From NCBI GenBank assembly GCA_938002835.1, contig CALKZS010000082.1:1-53775 (forward strand): a stretch of 53,775 bases of DNA. The letters are read 5' to 3'. Below are positions 1 through 8,456 of this stretch, one piece after another. The number at the start of each line of letters is the position of its first letter. Position 1 is the first letter of the stretch. Source of the DNA: an uncultured Dokdonia sp. GTDB lineage: Bacteria; Bacteroidota; Bacteroidia; Flavobacteriales; Flavobacteriaceae. The translations under genes were made by a program, and so were the position numbers. The notes under the pieces were generated by a model. The model was not told the DNA's origin and ran no database searches. It saw only the letters and a program-made list of their open reading frames with translations.

Positions 1-10
1 AACTCGTAAC

Positions 11-1144
11 GTGTCCTCCATCTACATCCACATACCATTTTGCAAGCAAGCGTGTCACTATTGTGATTTTCACTTTTCTACGTCTATGGGCAAAAAGGAA
101 GAGATGATTAATGCGATTATCAAAGAACTAGAAATGCGTAAAGCCGAGTTTGAGAATGAGACTGTGGCAACTATTTATTTTGGAGGCGGAACACCATCGG
201 TATTAACTACAGATGAAATTGATGAGATAATCAATGCTTGTTACACACATTATACAATAGAAAAAGACCCAGAAATTACCTTAGAAGCAAATCCAGATGA
301 TCTTTCTATTGCAAAAATTGAAGAACTCGCAAACTCTAAGATTAATAGGTTGAGTATAGGAGTACAATCATTTTTTAATCAAGATCTCAAACTAATGAAT
401 CGTGCTCATAATGCAAAAGAGGCGGTAGAGAGTCTCACGCTTTCGCGAAAGCGTTTTCCAAACAGTTCCTTAGATCTCATTTATGGTATTCCAGAGATGA
501 GCAATGCGCGGTGGGAAGAAAATATAGACAAGGCACTGGCATTAAACACACCACATATATCTGCATATGCACTTACGGTAGAGCCTAAAACGGCATTAGA
601 AAATTTTATAAAAAAAGGAATCGTTCCGCCAGTAAATGACGAAGTAGCGCAAGAGCATCACAAAATATTAGTGCAAAAAATGGAAGCGGCAGGATATGAG
701 AATTATGAGTTTTCAAACTTTGCAAAACCAGGATACTATTCTAAAAATAACACGGCATACTGGCAAGGAAAAATATATATAGGCATAGGACCATCTGCAC
801 ATAGTTATGATGGTAAACGTCGCGCTTGGAATGTTTCAAATAATCCTAAATATATAAAAGCAATTACCTCTGGTGAGTTGCCACAAGAGATAGAAACGTT
901 ATCACAAACAGATCAATATAACGAGTATGTGATGACCCGTTTGCGCACGCAATATGGAGTTTCATTACAAGAAATAGGAACTAGTTTTGGGTTGAAGTTT
1001 AAAGATTATTTTATCAAACATTCTCAAAAACATATTGAAGAGCACTTATTGTTTGTAAAAGATGATCGCGTGTATGTGACAAAAAAAGGGAAGTTTTTAA
1101 GTGATGGTATCGCCAGTGATTTATTTATCTTGAATTTGAAGTAA
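11..1144 (+). CDS. hemW: HemW-like radical SAM protein (heme chaperone)
   Basis: Radical SAM protein of the HemW group, formerly annotated as oxygen-independent coproporphyrinogen oxidase. HemW proteins bind heme and are thought to deliver it to hemoproteins in the cytoplasm. The iron-sulfur motif CxxxCxxC is at C11, C15 and C18, followed by DFHFS. HemW has this three-cysteine form, while true HemN has an additional Cys. The SAM-binding GGGTPS is at residues 58-63. The 377-aa length is normal for HemW. The start is GTG at 11; a slightly earlier start outside the window cannot be excluded because only 10 bases precede it. A perfect copy of the genome palindrome lies inside the gene at 438-453 and is read as TLSRKR within what should be a helix before the DLIYGIP motif. 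Family assignment is firm; heme trafficking is family knowledge. Confidence 0.93.
   Translation: MSSIYIHIPFCKQACHYCDFHFSTSMGKKEEMINAIIKELEMRKAEFENETVATIYFGGGTPSVLTTDEIDEIINACYTHYTIEKDPEITLEANPDDLSIAKIEELANSKINRLSIGVQSFFNQDLKLMNRAHNAKEAVESLTLSRKRFPNSSLDLIYGIPEMSNARWEENIDKALALNTPHISAYALTVEPKTALENFIKKGIVPPVNDEVAQEHHKILVQKMEAAGYENYEFSNFAKPGYYSKNNTAYWQGKIYIGIGPSAHSYDGKRRAWNVSNNPKYIKAITSGELPQEIETLSQTDQYNEYVMTRLRTQYGVSLQEIGTSFGLKFKDYFIKHSQKHIEEHLLFVKDDRVYVTKKGKFLSDGIASDLFILNLK
438..453. repeat. Perfect 16-bp palindrome CGCTTTCGCGAAAGCG (copy 1, in hemW)
   Basis: Exact copy of the interspersed palindrome, extended to an 18-bp palindrome by flanking A and T (437-454). It is read in frame as LSRKR in HemW. 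Confidence 0.95.
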
Positions 1145-1225
1145 GTTTAATAAAAATAGGTGTCTATATAAAGAATGTGATATTTTGAGTTTACTTATAT
1201 TTATACTTTATCATACCTATAGCCA

Positions 1226-1987
1226 GTGCTTGCAAAAATCACTCATAACAAAGAGACTTTTATAGTAAATCTTTTAAAACCCATCGATATTTCGGTGCCT
1301 ATTACTAGTAAAAGCAATCCTCAGGCTTGGTATCTTGATACACCTAAATTTACCACGGTAAAAAATGGAGATTGGGTAGGAAGTGTTAAAGATGGCGGTG
1401 ATGTAAATTTTAGAACCATTACTTTTAATCCGCATTCTCACGGGACACATACAGAAACCGTAGGTCACATTACATCGCAAATACATAGCATTAATGAGCA
1501 TTTAAAAACTTTCTTTTTTATTGCAGAACTTGTGACAGTAACCCCAGAAGCTTTAGATACAGCAGACAATGATTTTGTGATTAAAGCAAGTCAGTTTAAT
1601 AATGTATTAAAAGCATCTGCCGAAGCATTAATCATTCGTACAGCACCTAATTTAGAGGATAAAAAAACAAAAAATTGGTCCCATACAAACTGGCCTTATG
1701 TTGAGGAGGAAGCAGTGGTACGCTTTCGCGAAAGCGGAATAAAACACCTTCTCATAGATCTTCCTAGTGTAGATAAAGAAAAAGATGGAGGCGCTTTAAA
1801 AGCACATCACGCATTTTGGAATACAAAGGGAGCATTGAGACTAGATGCTACAATCACAGAGATGATTTATGTGCCAGATACAGTGCCAGATGGTACGTAT
1901 TTATTAAACCTTCAAATAGCGTCTTTTGATAATGATGCAACACCTAGTAAACCCATTCTATATTCTATAAAAAAAATAAACGAATGA
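1226..1987 (+). CDS. Cyclase family protein (kynurenine formamidase-like)
   Basis: Member of the metal-dependent cyclase family (PF04199), which includes bacterial kynurenine formamidase KynB, isatin hydrolase and polyketide cyclases. The metal-binding signature is visible as H70-x-H72-G-T-H75-x-E77. The start is GTG at 1226; there is no nearby in-frame ATG. The stop codon overlaps the start of the next gene in an ATGA arrangement (1984-1987), so the two are probably translationally coupled. A tryptophan 2,3-dioxygenase lies 38 kb away in the same window, so a formamidase role in tryptophan breakdown is possible, but KynB function is not proven by the motif. A palindrome copy at 1721-1736 encodes RFRES inside the protein. 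Confidence 0.8.
   Translation: MLAKITHNKETFIVNLLKPIDISVPITSKSNPQAWYLDTPKFTTVKNGDWVGSVKDGGDVNFRTITFNPHSHGTHTETVGHITSQIHSINEHLKTFFFIAELVTVTPEALDTADNDFVIKASQFNNVLKASAEALIIRTAPNLEDKKTKNWSHTNWPYVEEEAVVRFRESGIKHLLIDLPSVDKEKDGGALKAHHAFWNTKGALRLDATITEMIYVPDTVPDGTYLLNLQIASFDNDATPSKPILYSIKKINE
1721..1736. repeat. Perfect 16-bp palindrome (copy 2, in cyclase gene)
   Basis: Exact copy of CGCTTTCGCGAAAGCG. It is read in frame as RFRES between a conserved Glu-rich segment and the DLPSVD motif of the cyclase. Confidence 0.95.
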
Positions 1988-2325
1988 AAGAACCATATTA
2001 CGCTGTAATATTTACATCAAAGCAAACAAGCCAAACTCGAGGTTATAAACAAGCAGCAGCTCTTATGGAAGAACTTGCACAGCAAATGCAAGGATATTTA
2101 GGTATAGAAAGTGCAAGAAACGAAAGTGATAAAGAAGGGGTGACAGTCTCTTACTGGAGGTCTCTAGAAGATATTGCACGATGGAAAGAGCAAGCAGAAC
2201 ATCAAGGAGCACAACGAATGGGAAAATCTGATTGGTATGAAAATTATACCGTGCGCATTTGTAAAGTAGAACGAGAATACCATTTTGAAGCGGCAACAAA
2301 TGGAAAAACAAAAGATGTTTCTTAA
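1984..2325 (+). CDS. Antibiotic biosynthesis monooxygenase (ABM) domain protein
   Basis: A 113-aa protein with the pattern of small dimeric alpha/beta-barrel ABM proteins (HmoA/YgiN type): an N-terminal strand (YYAVIFTSK), a helix with MEELAQQMQGYLGIES, then SYWRSLEDIARWKEQAEHQ and a C-terminal strand. Such proteins act as small cofactor-light monooxygenases or heme-degrading enzymes, but many have no known substrate. It overlaps the upstream cyclase by four bases (ATGA), so both are likely made together. The pairing suggests a shared small-molecule pathway, which I cannot name. No terminator is visible directly after the gene. Confidence 0.8.
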   Translation: MKEPYYAVIFTSKQTSQTRGYKQAAALMEELAQQMQGYLGIESARNESDKEGVTVSYWRSLEDIARWKEQAEHQGAQRMGKSDWYENYTVRICKVEREYHFEAATNGKTKDVS

Positions 2326-2412
2326 AAACTCACTCACACCCTCAAAAGTTCATTTAACTCATTAAAACAAGTCATTCCCTCATTTTGTCTGTATAAATAA
2401 TATGAATAATCA

Positions 2413-2420
2413 TAGATTTG
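2413..2420 (+). promoter_or_regulatory. Candidate Bacteroidota -7 element TAGATTTG
   Basis: Exact match to TAnnTTTG, 19 bp before the ATG of the small candidate peptide gene. The nearest upstream TTTG (2384-2387) is 25 bp away, longer than the usual 19-21, so the -33 element is poor. Confidence 0.4.
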
Positions 2421-2439
2421 AATATTAATATAAGCCAAA

Positions 2440-2547
2440 ATGAAGAACAACAGATTACTCGCAACAAACTTGAAGACTTTAAAACTTGAAACATTATTGG
2501 TAGTATGCGAGAGGCCTTTTGGGGCCAAAATATCATTCACAAAATAA
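2440..2547 (+). CDS. Candidate 35-aa peptide (hypothetical)
   Basis: Short open frame starting ATG AAG AAC AAC and ending TAA at 2545-2547. It encodes a basic N-terminal half (MKNNRLLATNLKTLKLETLL) and a C-terminal half with one Cys (VVCERPFGAK and a Ser/Phe/Thr/Lys tail). A perfect TAnnTTTG lies 19 bp before the start, giving a short leader as is typical in Bacteroidota. The leader-like LKTLKLETLL stretch is vaguely reminiscent of ribosomal peptide precursors, but no modification enzyme is adjacent, so I do not assign a class. It could also be chance coding in a gap. The only support is promoter placement and a clean start. Confidence 0.3.
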   Translation: MKNNRLLATNLKTLKLETLLVVCERPFGAKISFTK

Positions 2548-2803
2548 GATAAAGTTAGGTTTCATTTACTCTAATTTTACAAGGCATCAAAGATTTTTTT
2601 AAATATCAAAATGTATAGATCATTCATTTTAATATTTCTGTTTCTACGACACAAGCGTCTCAAAAATTTTATATAATCATTTAATAATCATCTCATATCG
2701 GCTATCTTTAGCTAGATATTGAATGCAAAAAAATTCACGGTTTACAGCCTATTTGTATTTATAGACTAACTGTAATTTTACTACCAAACACAATCGTCAT
2801 ATT

Positions 2804-5800
2804 ATGCTCAAAAAGACAGGCTCCTTCAAGCTATATCATCTAGCAACAACCCTATTGCTTTTATTATTAGTAGTAGTTTCTTGTAAAGACAAACCATCTG
2901 AAACAGATAACCTTTTTAAATTTAAAGATTACATATCTTATCATACAGAAGGGTTGCAGTCTATTACTAGTCCTATTCACGTTACGGTAGCAAACTCATT
3001 AACTCAGTTTGAGTTAGATCAAGAAATTCCAAACGATTACTTTAAAATATCACCTAATGTAGAAGGAACGCTTTCTATAAGAAATCAGCGATTATTAGAG
3101 TTTAGACCAACTAACTATTTAGAGCCAAATACTACTTATGAGGTTACAGTTTTATTAGATAAAATCTATGATGATCTTCCTGATGGGATGGAAAAATTTA
3201 ATTTTAGTTTTAAAACTATTAAGGCAGATTTTAAGGTAGATCTACGTGCTATACAATCATACAGTAGGGAGTATAATTACTTAGAAGGACAGATTGAAGG
3301 AAGTGATGCTATTGCTTTAGAAAAAGCAGAGAAACTTATAGAAGCTTTTCAAGATAGTAAAAGCTTAAAAATTAAATGGCTTAATAAAGATTTGTATTCT
3401 AAATTTCACCCATTTAGAATTGATAGTATAAAAAGATTTGAAGGAGATAAGACTATTTTAATTAAATGGGATGGAGATGCTATAGGAGCCGAAGATACCA
3501 AAGGGTCAAATACAGTATTGATACCTGGGCGTAATAATTTTTCGATTATAAATGTAGATCAAACACTTGGAGAAAATGCATCATTAAATATTAACTTTTC
3601 AGATCCTTTAGAAAGCAAGCAAAATTTTGCTGGATTAGTGACAGTACAAAGAGGAGGGGATTTACGTTTTGAAGTAGATGGAAATGTACTGCACGTATAT
3701 CCTGGCAATAAAATAGTAGGAAACTCTAAAATAGAAGTTTTTCAGGGAATAAAAAATGTCTACGGGTATAAACTCAAGAATCCTTTTTCTGAGGTCATTT
3801 CTTTTGAGCAACTCAAACCAGCATTAAAACAAGTTACTAATGGAGTGATTTTACCTAATTCTGGAAGTACACCATTTTATTTTGAAGCTGTAAACTTAAG
3901 TCACGTAGATGTGCGCGTTATCAAAATATATGAAAATAATGTACTAGAGTATTTACAAGATGGAGATCTTAATGATAAAGGAACGCACAATTTAAAAAGA
4001 GTAGGGCGTCGTATCGCAAAAAAGACTATTGAAATTGCTTCAAAAGAAGATATAGATAGGGGGCTCTGGAAAGTACACGGTGTAGATATGTCTACTATTT
4101 TTAAGGCAGATCCTGGAGCATTATATCGAGTTGAGGTGAGTTTTAAACCAGAGTATGCATTATATGAATGTGAAGAAACGTCTTCAAATGTAGAAGAAGA
4201 TACTTATGATGATTATTACTATTATGAAGATGATTACTATGAGGATTCATACTCAGAAACACAAGCAGAAAATGAAGACGAGCGTGAAGAGCAGTATTGG
4301 GATAACCGTATCTATAGATGGCGTAATAGAGTATATAACTGGGAAGAAGAAGATAACCCTTGTCATAAAGCATTTTATACCGAAGATCGTTTCTTAAACG
4401 CTAATATCTTAGGGTCAGATCTTGGGATTATTGTAAAGAAAGGAAAAGACAATAGTTTTGTATTTGCAGCTTCAGATATTATAAGTACAGCTCCAGAAGC
4501 AAATACAGAAATAAAACTTTATAACTATCAAAAACAAGTTATTGCATCTGCAACTACAGATGCGACAGGAATTGTAAAAATGAGTCCAAAAGGACACCCA
4601 GTGTATGCGGTAGCAAAAAAAGAGAATAACTATGCATATATGAAACTTGCAGATGGATACAGTTTATCTATGAGTAAGTTTGATATTTCTGGACGTCATT
4701 TAGAAAAAGGTCTTAAAGGATTTACATATCTAGAAAGAGGAGTACATCGTCCGGGAGATGATATTTACCTCACATTTGTGTTAGATGATAGCGCAAATCC
4801 ATTACCTAAAGATCATCCTGTAAAGCTTGAAGTAACAGATGCACGTGGTAAGTTAGTCTATAGAAAAGTACTCACTGAAGGAAGCAAAGATCCTAAGAGT
4901 AATGAAGTAAAAGCACTTAATAATTTTTATTCATATACTATTCCTACAGAACCTACATCACCTACCGGAAATTGGGGAGCAACAGTATCTGTAGGAGGTG
5001 CTACATTCTATGAATCATTAAAAGTAGAGACCATAAAACCTAACCGCCTTAAAGTAGCGTTAGAGTTTGATGACGAAATCTTAAAAGGAAATGAAAGTCT
5101 CACAGGTAAAGCTACTGTAAAGTGGTTACACGGAGCTCCTGCTCGTAATCTTAGAATTAATAGTGATGCAACGATCACAAGTTCACGCACTAGTTTTAAG
5201 AAATTTCCAAATTATAATTTTGATGATCCCACAAGATATTTTAGTCCTGTAGAGATTAATGTTCTAGATACAGAGCTTAACGAAGAAGGGATGACAGATA
5301 TAGATTCTGAATTAGAATTAAGTGATAGGGCTCCTGGAATGTTAAGAGCTACATTCTTAACAAAAGCATATGAAGGAGGAGGAGATTTTTCTCTAGATGT
5401 GGTAAGTAAACAGATAGCACCTTTTGATCACTTTGTAGGACTTAGATCTCCAGAAAGTAGAGCATATGGTAGTTACTATACAGATGAGAATACCACGTTT
5501 GATATTGCGACTACAGATACACAAGGTAATGCTGCTGGGAATAGAAAACTAGAAGTAAAAGTATTTAAAATGTCTTGGCGATGGTGGTGGAATCGTAGTA
5601 GCGATCATTACTCAAGTTATGAGACAGGAACAGTGCATACACCTGTAAATGAATTTGATGTAACTACAAATGGCAGTGGTAAAGCAAATGTTACTGTAAA
5701 TATTCCAGAAGAAGAAAGTGGTCGTTATTTAATTAGAGTCGAAGATCCAGAAAGTGGTCACGCAACAGGGCGTATCGCATATTTTTATCGTAACTGGAGT

Positions 5801-8422
5801 GGTTTACAGAGAGATTCAGAAAGTGCAAAAATGCTTGTCTTTACAGCAGATAAAGAGAAGTACGAAGTGGGAGATAAAGCAGTTGTAAAGTTCCCATCTT
5901 CTGCAGCAGGAAGAGCATTAGTGAGTATAGAAAATGGCACACGAGTGATAGATAGTTATTGGGTAGATGCTCAAAAAGGGGAGACTTCTTTTAATATTCC
6001 TATTACTCCTGAAATGGCACCTAATGTGTTTATTAATATCTCACTATTACAACCTCACGAGCAATCTAAAAATGATTTACCTATACGTTTGTATGGTGTC
6101 GTTCCTATCTTGGTAGAAGATAAAAGCACAGTGCTAGAACCACAAATCTCAATGCCAGAGGTGTTAAAGCCAGAAGAAAGTTATACTGTAAAAGTAAGTG
6201 AGAAAAATAGTAAGGCAATGACCTATACGATTGCTGTAGTAGATGATGGTTTATTAGATCTCACTCGTTTTAAAACACCTAGAATACACAATTACTTTTA
6301 TAGTCCTGAAGCATTAGGTGTAAAAACTTTTGATATGTATGATGATGTTATTGGAGCTTTTTCTGGAAGCGTAGATAATATTTATGCGATAGGAGGAGGT
6401 GATGCTGCTGGCGCTGCAAAAAATAGAAAAGCAGAACGATTTAAGCCTGTAGTTACCTATTTAGGGCCTTTCGCTTTAAGCAAAAATGAAACCAAAACGC
6501 ATACATTAGAAATGCCTAATTATGTAGGGTCTGTAAGAACAATGGTGATTGCAGGAGATGCAACAAAGAGTGCATATGGTAAGGCAGATAAAACAACACC
6601 TGTTAGAAAACCATTAATGGTATTAGGATCGCTTCCGCGAAAACTTTCTCCTGGAGAACACGTGACATTACCAGTGACAGTGTTTGCTATGGAAAAGCAT
6701 ATAAAGAAAGCAAAAATCACCGTAAAAACATCAGAAGCATTTAAGGCAACAGATGGGCAATCCAAAACTGTAAACTTTACACGAATAGGAGAAAAAATAG
6801 TTCCTTTTGAGTTTGATATGCAACCTGCTACTGGAATTCAAAAAGTACAAATCATTGTAGAAGGTCACGGAGAGCGTGCAACTTATGATGTAGAAATAGA
6901 TGTAGAAAACCCTAACCCAATCACTCAAAAAGTGACAGATTATCAGCTTGCTGCTTCAGATAATTTAGAGATTTCTTATGACACATTTGGTGTGTCAGGT
7001 TCTAACGAAAGCGCATTAGAATTTTCTACACTACCTCCTATGGATTTTACAAAGCGTATGGAATATCTTATTCGTTATCCACACGGTTGTGTAGAGCAAA
7101 CCACATCTAGTGTATTCCCACAATTATTCTTAAGTGATGTATTTGACTTAACATATAATCAAAAACAAGAAGCTCAAGAAAACATTAAAAATGGAATTAC
7201 TCGTTTAGGAAGGTTCCAAAATGCAGATGGTGGTTTAGGATACTGGCAAGGGGAAACTAAAGCAGATGCTTGGGGAACAACCTATGCGGGTCACTTTATG
7301 ATAGAAGCTCAAAAAAGAGGTTATGCGTTACCTCTCACATTTATGAGCAACTGGTTACGTTTCCAGAAAAAAGCAGCTAGAGAATGGAGATCTGGACAAT
7401 ATCGATACAACTCAAGCTTGGTTCAAGCATATAGATTATATACACTAGCTTTAGCAGAGCAACCAGATCTTGCAGCGATGAACCGCTTGCGCGAAAATGC
7501 AGACCTTTCTAATGATGCAAAATGGAGACTAGCAGCAGCATATGCACTCGCAGGACAAGAAAAAATTGCACGCACGATCGCCAGCAGTGCAAACATAGAT
7601 TTTAAACCTAATAATTATAATTACCATTCATACGGTTCTGTATTTAGAAACAGAGCAATGGCATTAGAAACAATGGTTGTGTTAAAAGATAGTAAGCAAA
7701 AAGAGCTAGCAATTTCTATGGCAAAAGATCTGTCATCTAGTAAATGGTATAGTACACAGGAGACGAGTTATGCATTGTTAGCAATGGCAAAAATGGTACA
7801 GAAAAATGGAGGTAAAGCGATGAAACTCTCATATATAAAAGATGGAAAATCTGAAACCTTAGAAACAGGTCAAGCTATTGCACTACGTGAGTTAACAACT
7901 CAAGGAGGAAGCAATAAAGTGGTTCTTAAAAATGAAAAAGGAAATGTCGTTTTTGTAAGACTTATTCAGAGAGGTAAATTACCATTAGGTCAAGAACTTG
8001 CCGAAAATAAAAATTTCTCAGTTACCACAACCTTTATTGATGGATTTGATAATGAAATTGATATTACAGAGCTAAGACAGGGAGAAGAGTTTACTGCAAA
8101 AATTAGAGTGAGTAATAACAGTAGTGATTTTATAGATAATGTGGCGCTTACTCAAATTTTCCCTAGTGGATGGGAGATTGTAAACACTCGCTTTACAGAA
8201 GCTGGAGGGAGCACAGGAGGAAATGCACGATATACAGATATTAGAGACGATCGTGTAAACTTCTACTTTGATATGAATAAAGAAACTACCAAGACATTTA
8301 GTGTGCGTATAAATGCAAGTTATTTAGGAGATTATTATTTACCAGGAACTCAAGTAGAGGCAATGTATGATGCAAATTATTATGCAAGAGGAAAAGGAAA
8401 CTGGGTAAAGATTAAGCAATAA
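2804..8422 (+). CDS. Alpha-2-macroglobulin family lipoprotein
   Basis: Bacterial alpha-2-macroglobulin of 1872 aa, the large envelope protease trap (E. coli YfhM/MagD-like). The N-terminus is a lipoprotein signal peptide with lipobox VVSC (C27). The bait and MG domains follow. The thioester motif is intact as G1428-C1429-V-E-Q1432, so covalent trapping of attacking proteases is possible. After it come the alpha-helical thioester-domain repeats and a C-terminal receptor-like domain. An unusual acidic, tyrosine-rich low-complexity stretch (about residues 463-495) interrupts the early MG region. The next gene encodes PBP1C, the classic partner, which fits a defence-and-repair unit in the periplasm. 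Pairing and function are family knowledge; motif and order are seen directly. Confidence 0.95.
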   Translation: MLKKTGSFKLYHLATTLLLLLLVVVSCKDKPSETDNLFKFKDYISYHTEGLQSITSPIHVTVANSLTQFELDQEIPNDYFKISPNVEGTLSIRNQRLLEFRPTNYLEPNTTYEVTVLLDKIYDDLPDGMEKFNFSFKTIKADFKVDLRAIQSYSREYNYLEGQIEGSDAIALEKAEKLIEAFQDSKSLKIKWLNKDLYSKFHPFRIDSIKRFEGDKTILIKWDGDAIGAEDTKGSNTVLIPGRNNFSIINVDQTLGENASLNINFSDPLESKQNFAGLVTVQRGGDLRFEVDGNVLHVYPGNKIVGNSKIEVFQGIKNVYGYKLKNPFSEVISFEQLKPALKQVTNGVILPNSGSTPFYFEAVNLSHVDVRVIKIYENNVLEYLQDGDLNDKGTHNLKRVGRRIAKKTIEIASKEDIDRGLWKVHGVDMSTIFKADPGALYRVEVSFKPEYALYECEETSSNVEEDTYDDYYYYEDDYYEDSYSETQAENEDEREEQYWDNRIYRWRNRVYNWEEEDNPCHKAFYTEDRFLNANILGSDLGIIVKKGKDNSFVFAASDIISTAPEANTEIKLYNYQKQVIASATTDATGIVKMSPKGHPVYAVAKKENNYAYMKLADGYSLSMSKFDISGRHLEKGLKGFTYLERGVHRPGDDIYLTFVLDDSANPLPKDHPVKLEVTDARGKLVYRKVLTEGSKDPKSNEVKALNNFYSYTIPTEPTSPTGNWGATVSVGGATFYESLKVETIKPNRLKVALEFDDEILKGNESLTGKATVKWLHGAPARNLRINSDATITSSRTSFKKFPNYNFDDPTRYFSPVEINVLDTELNEEGMTDIDSELELSDRAPGMLRATFLTKAYEGGGDFSLDVVSKQIAPFDHFVGLRSPESRAYGSYYTDENTTFDIATTDTQGNAAGNRKLEVKVFKMSWRWWWNRSSDHYSSYETGTVHTPVNEFDVTTNGSGKANVTVNIPEEESGRYLIRVEDPESGHATGRIAYFYRNWSGLQRDSESAKMLVFTADKEKYEVGDKAVVKFPSSAAGRALVSIENGTRVIDSYWVDAQKGETSFNIPITPEMAPNVFINISLLQPHEQSKNDLPIRLYGVVPILVEDKSTVLEPQISMPEVLKPEESYTVKVSEKNSKAMTYTIAVVDDGLLDLTRFKTPRIHNYFYSPEALGVKTFDMYDDVIGAFSGSVDNIYAIGGGDAAGAAKNRKAERFKPVVTYLGPFALSKNETKTHTLEMPNYVGSVRTMVIAGDATKSAYGKADKTTPVRKPLMVLGSLPRKLSPGEHVTLPVTVFAMEKHIKKAKITVKTSEAFKATDGQSKTVNFTRIGEKIVPFEFDMQPATGIQKVQIIVEGHGERATYDVEIDVENPNPITQKVTDYQLAASDNLEISYDTFGVSGSNESALEFSTLPPMDFTKRMEYLIRYPHGCVEQTTSSVFPQLFLSDVFDLTYNQKQEAQENIKNGITRLGRFQNADGGLGYWQGETKADAWGTTYAGHFMIEAQKRGYALPLTFMSNWLRFQKKAAREWRSGQYRYNSSLVQAYRLYTLALAEQPDLAAMNRLRENADLSNDAKWRLAAAYALAGQEKIARTIASSANIDFKPNNYNYHSYGSVFRNRAMALETMVVLKDSKQKELAISMAKDLSSSKWYSTQETSYALLAMAKMVQKNGGKAMKLSYIKDGKSETLETGQAIALRELTTQGGSNKVVLKNEKGNVVFVRLIQRGKLPLGQELAENKNFSVTTTFIDGFDNEIDITELRQGEEFTAKIRVSNNSSDFIDNVALTQIFPSGWEIVNTRFTEAGGSTGGNARYTDIRDDRVNFYFDMNKETTKTFSVRINASYLGDYYLPGTQVEAMYDANYYARGKGNWVKIKQ

Positions 8423-8456
8423 ATAATAGGTTTAATAAGAGAATAATTGATTTATT

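Larger units (their letters stand above)
2326..2803. other. 478-bp gene-poor gap
   Basis: AT-rich interval between the ABM gene and the alpha-2-macroglobulin gene. It holds one candidate peptide gene (2440-2547) with a perfect -7 element before it. A near-consensus -7 (TATCTTTA, 2703-2710) lies about 94 bp before the large downstream gene. A G+C-richer patch GGCCTTTTGGGGCC falls at about 2513-2526 inside the peptide gene. A minus-strand reading frame here (2334-2540) looks like a shadow. Confidence 0.5.

Noticed and set aside
2334-2540. Minus-strand frame of 68 aa in the gap
   Set aside because: It overlaps the better-supported plus-strand peptide frame, has no -7 element for its strand and shows no family motif.
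4143-4373. Overlapping frames in the acidic tract of alpha-2-macroglobulin
   Set aside because: Low-complexity shadow frames of the real gene on both strands.
6630-6645. CGCTTCCGCGAAAACT, palindrome-like
   Set aside because: Three mismatches, one transversion, no symmetry left.
7484-7499. CGCTTGCGCGAAAATG, palindrome-like
   Set aside because: Three mismatches including a transversion in the core; probably chance or too decayed to call.
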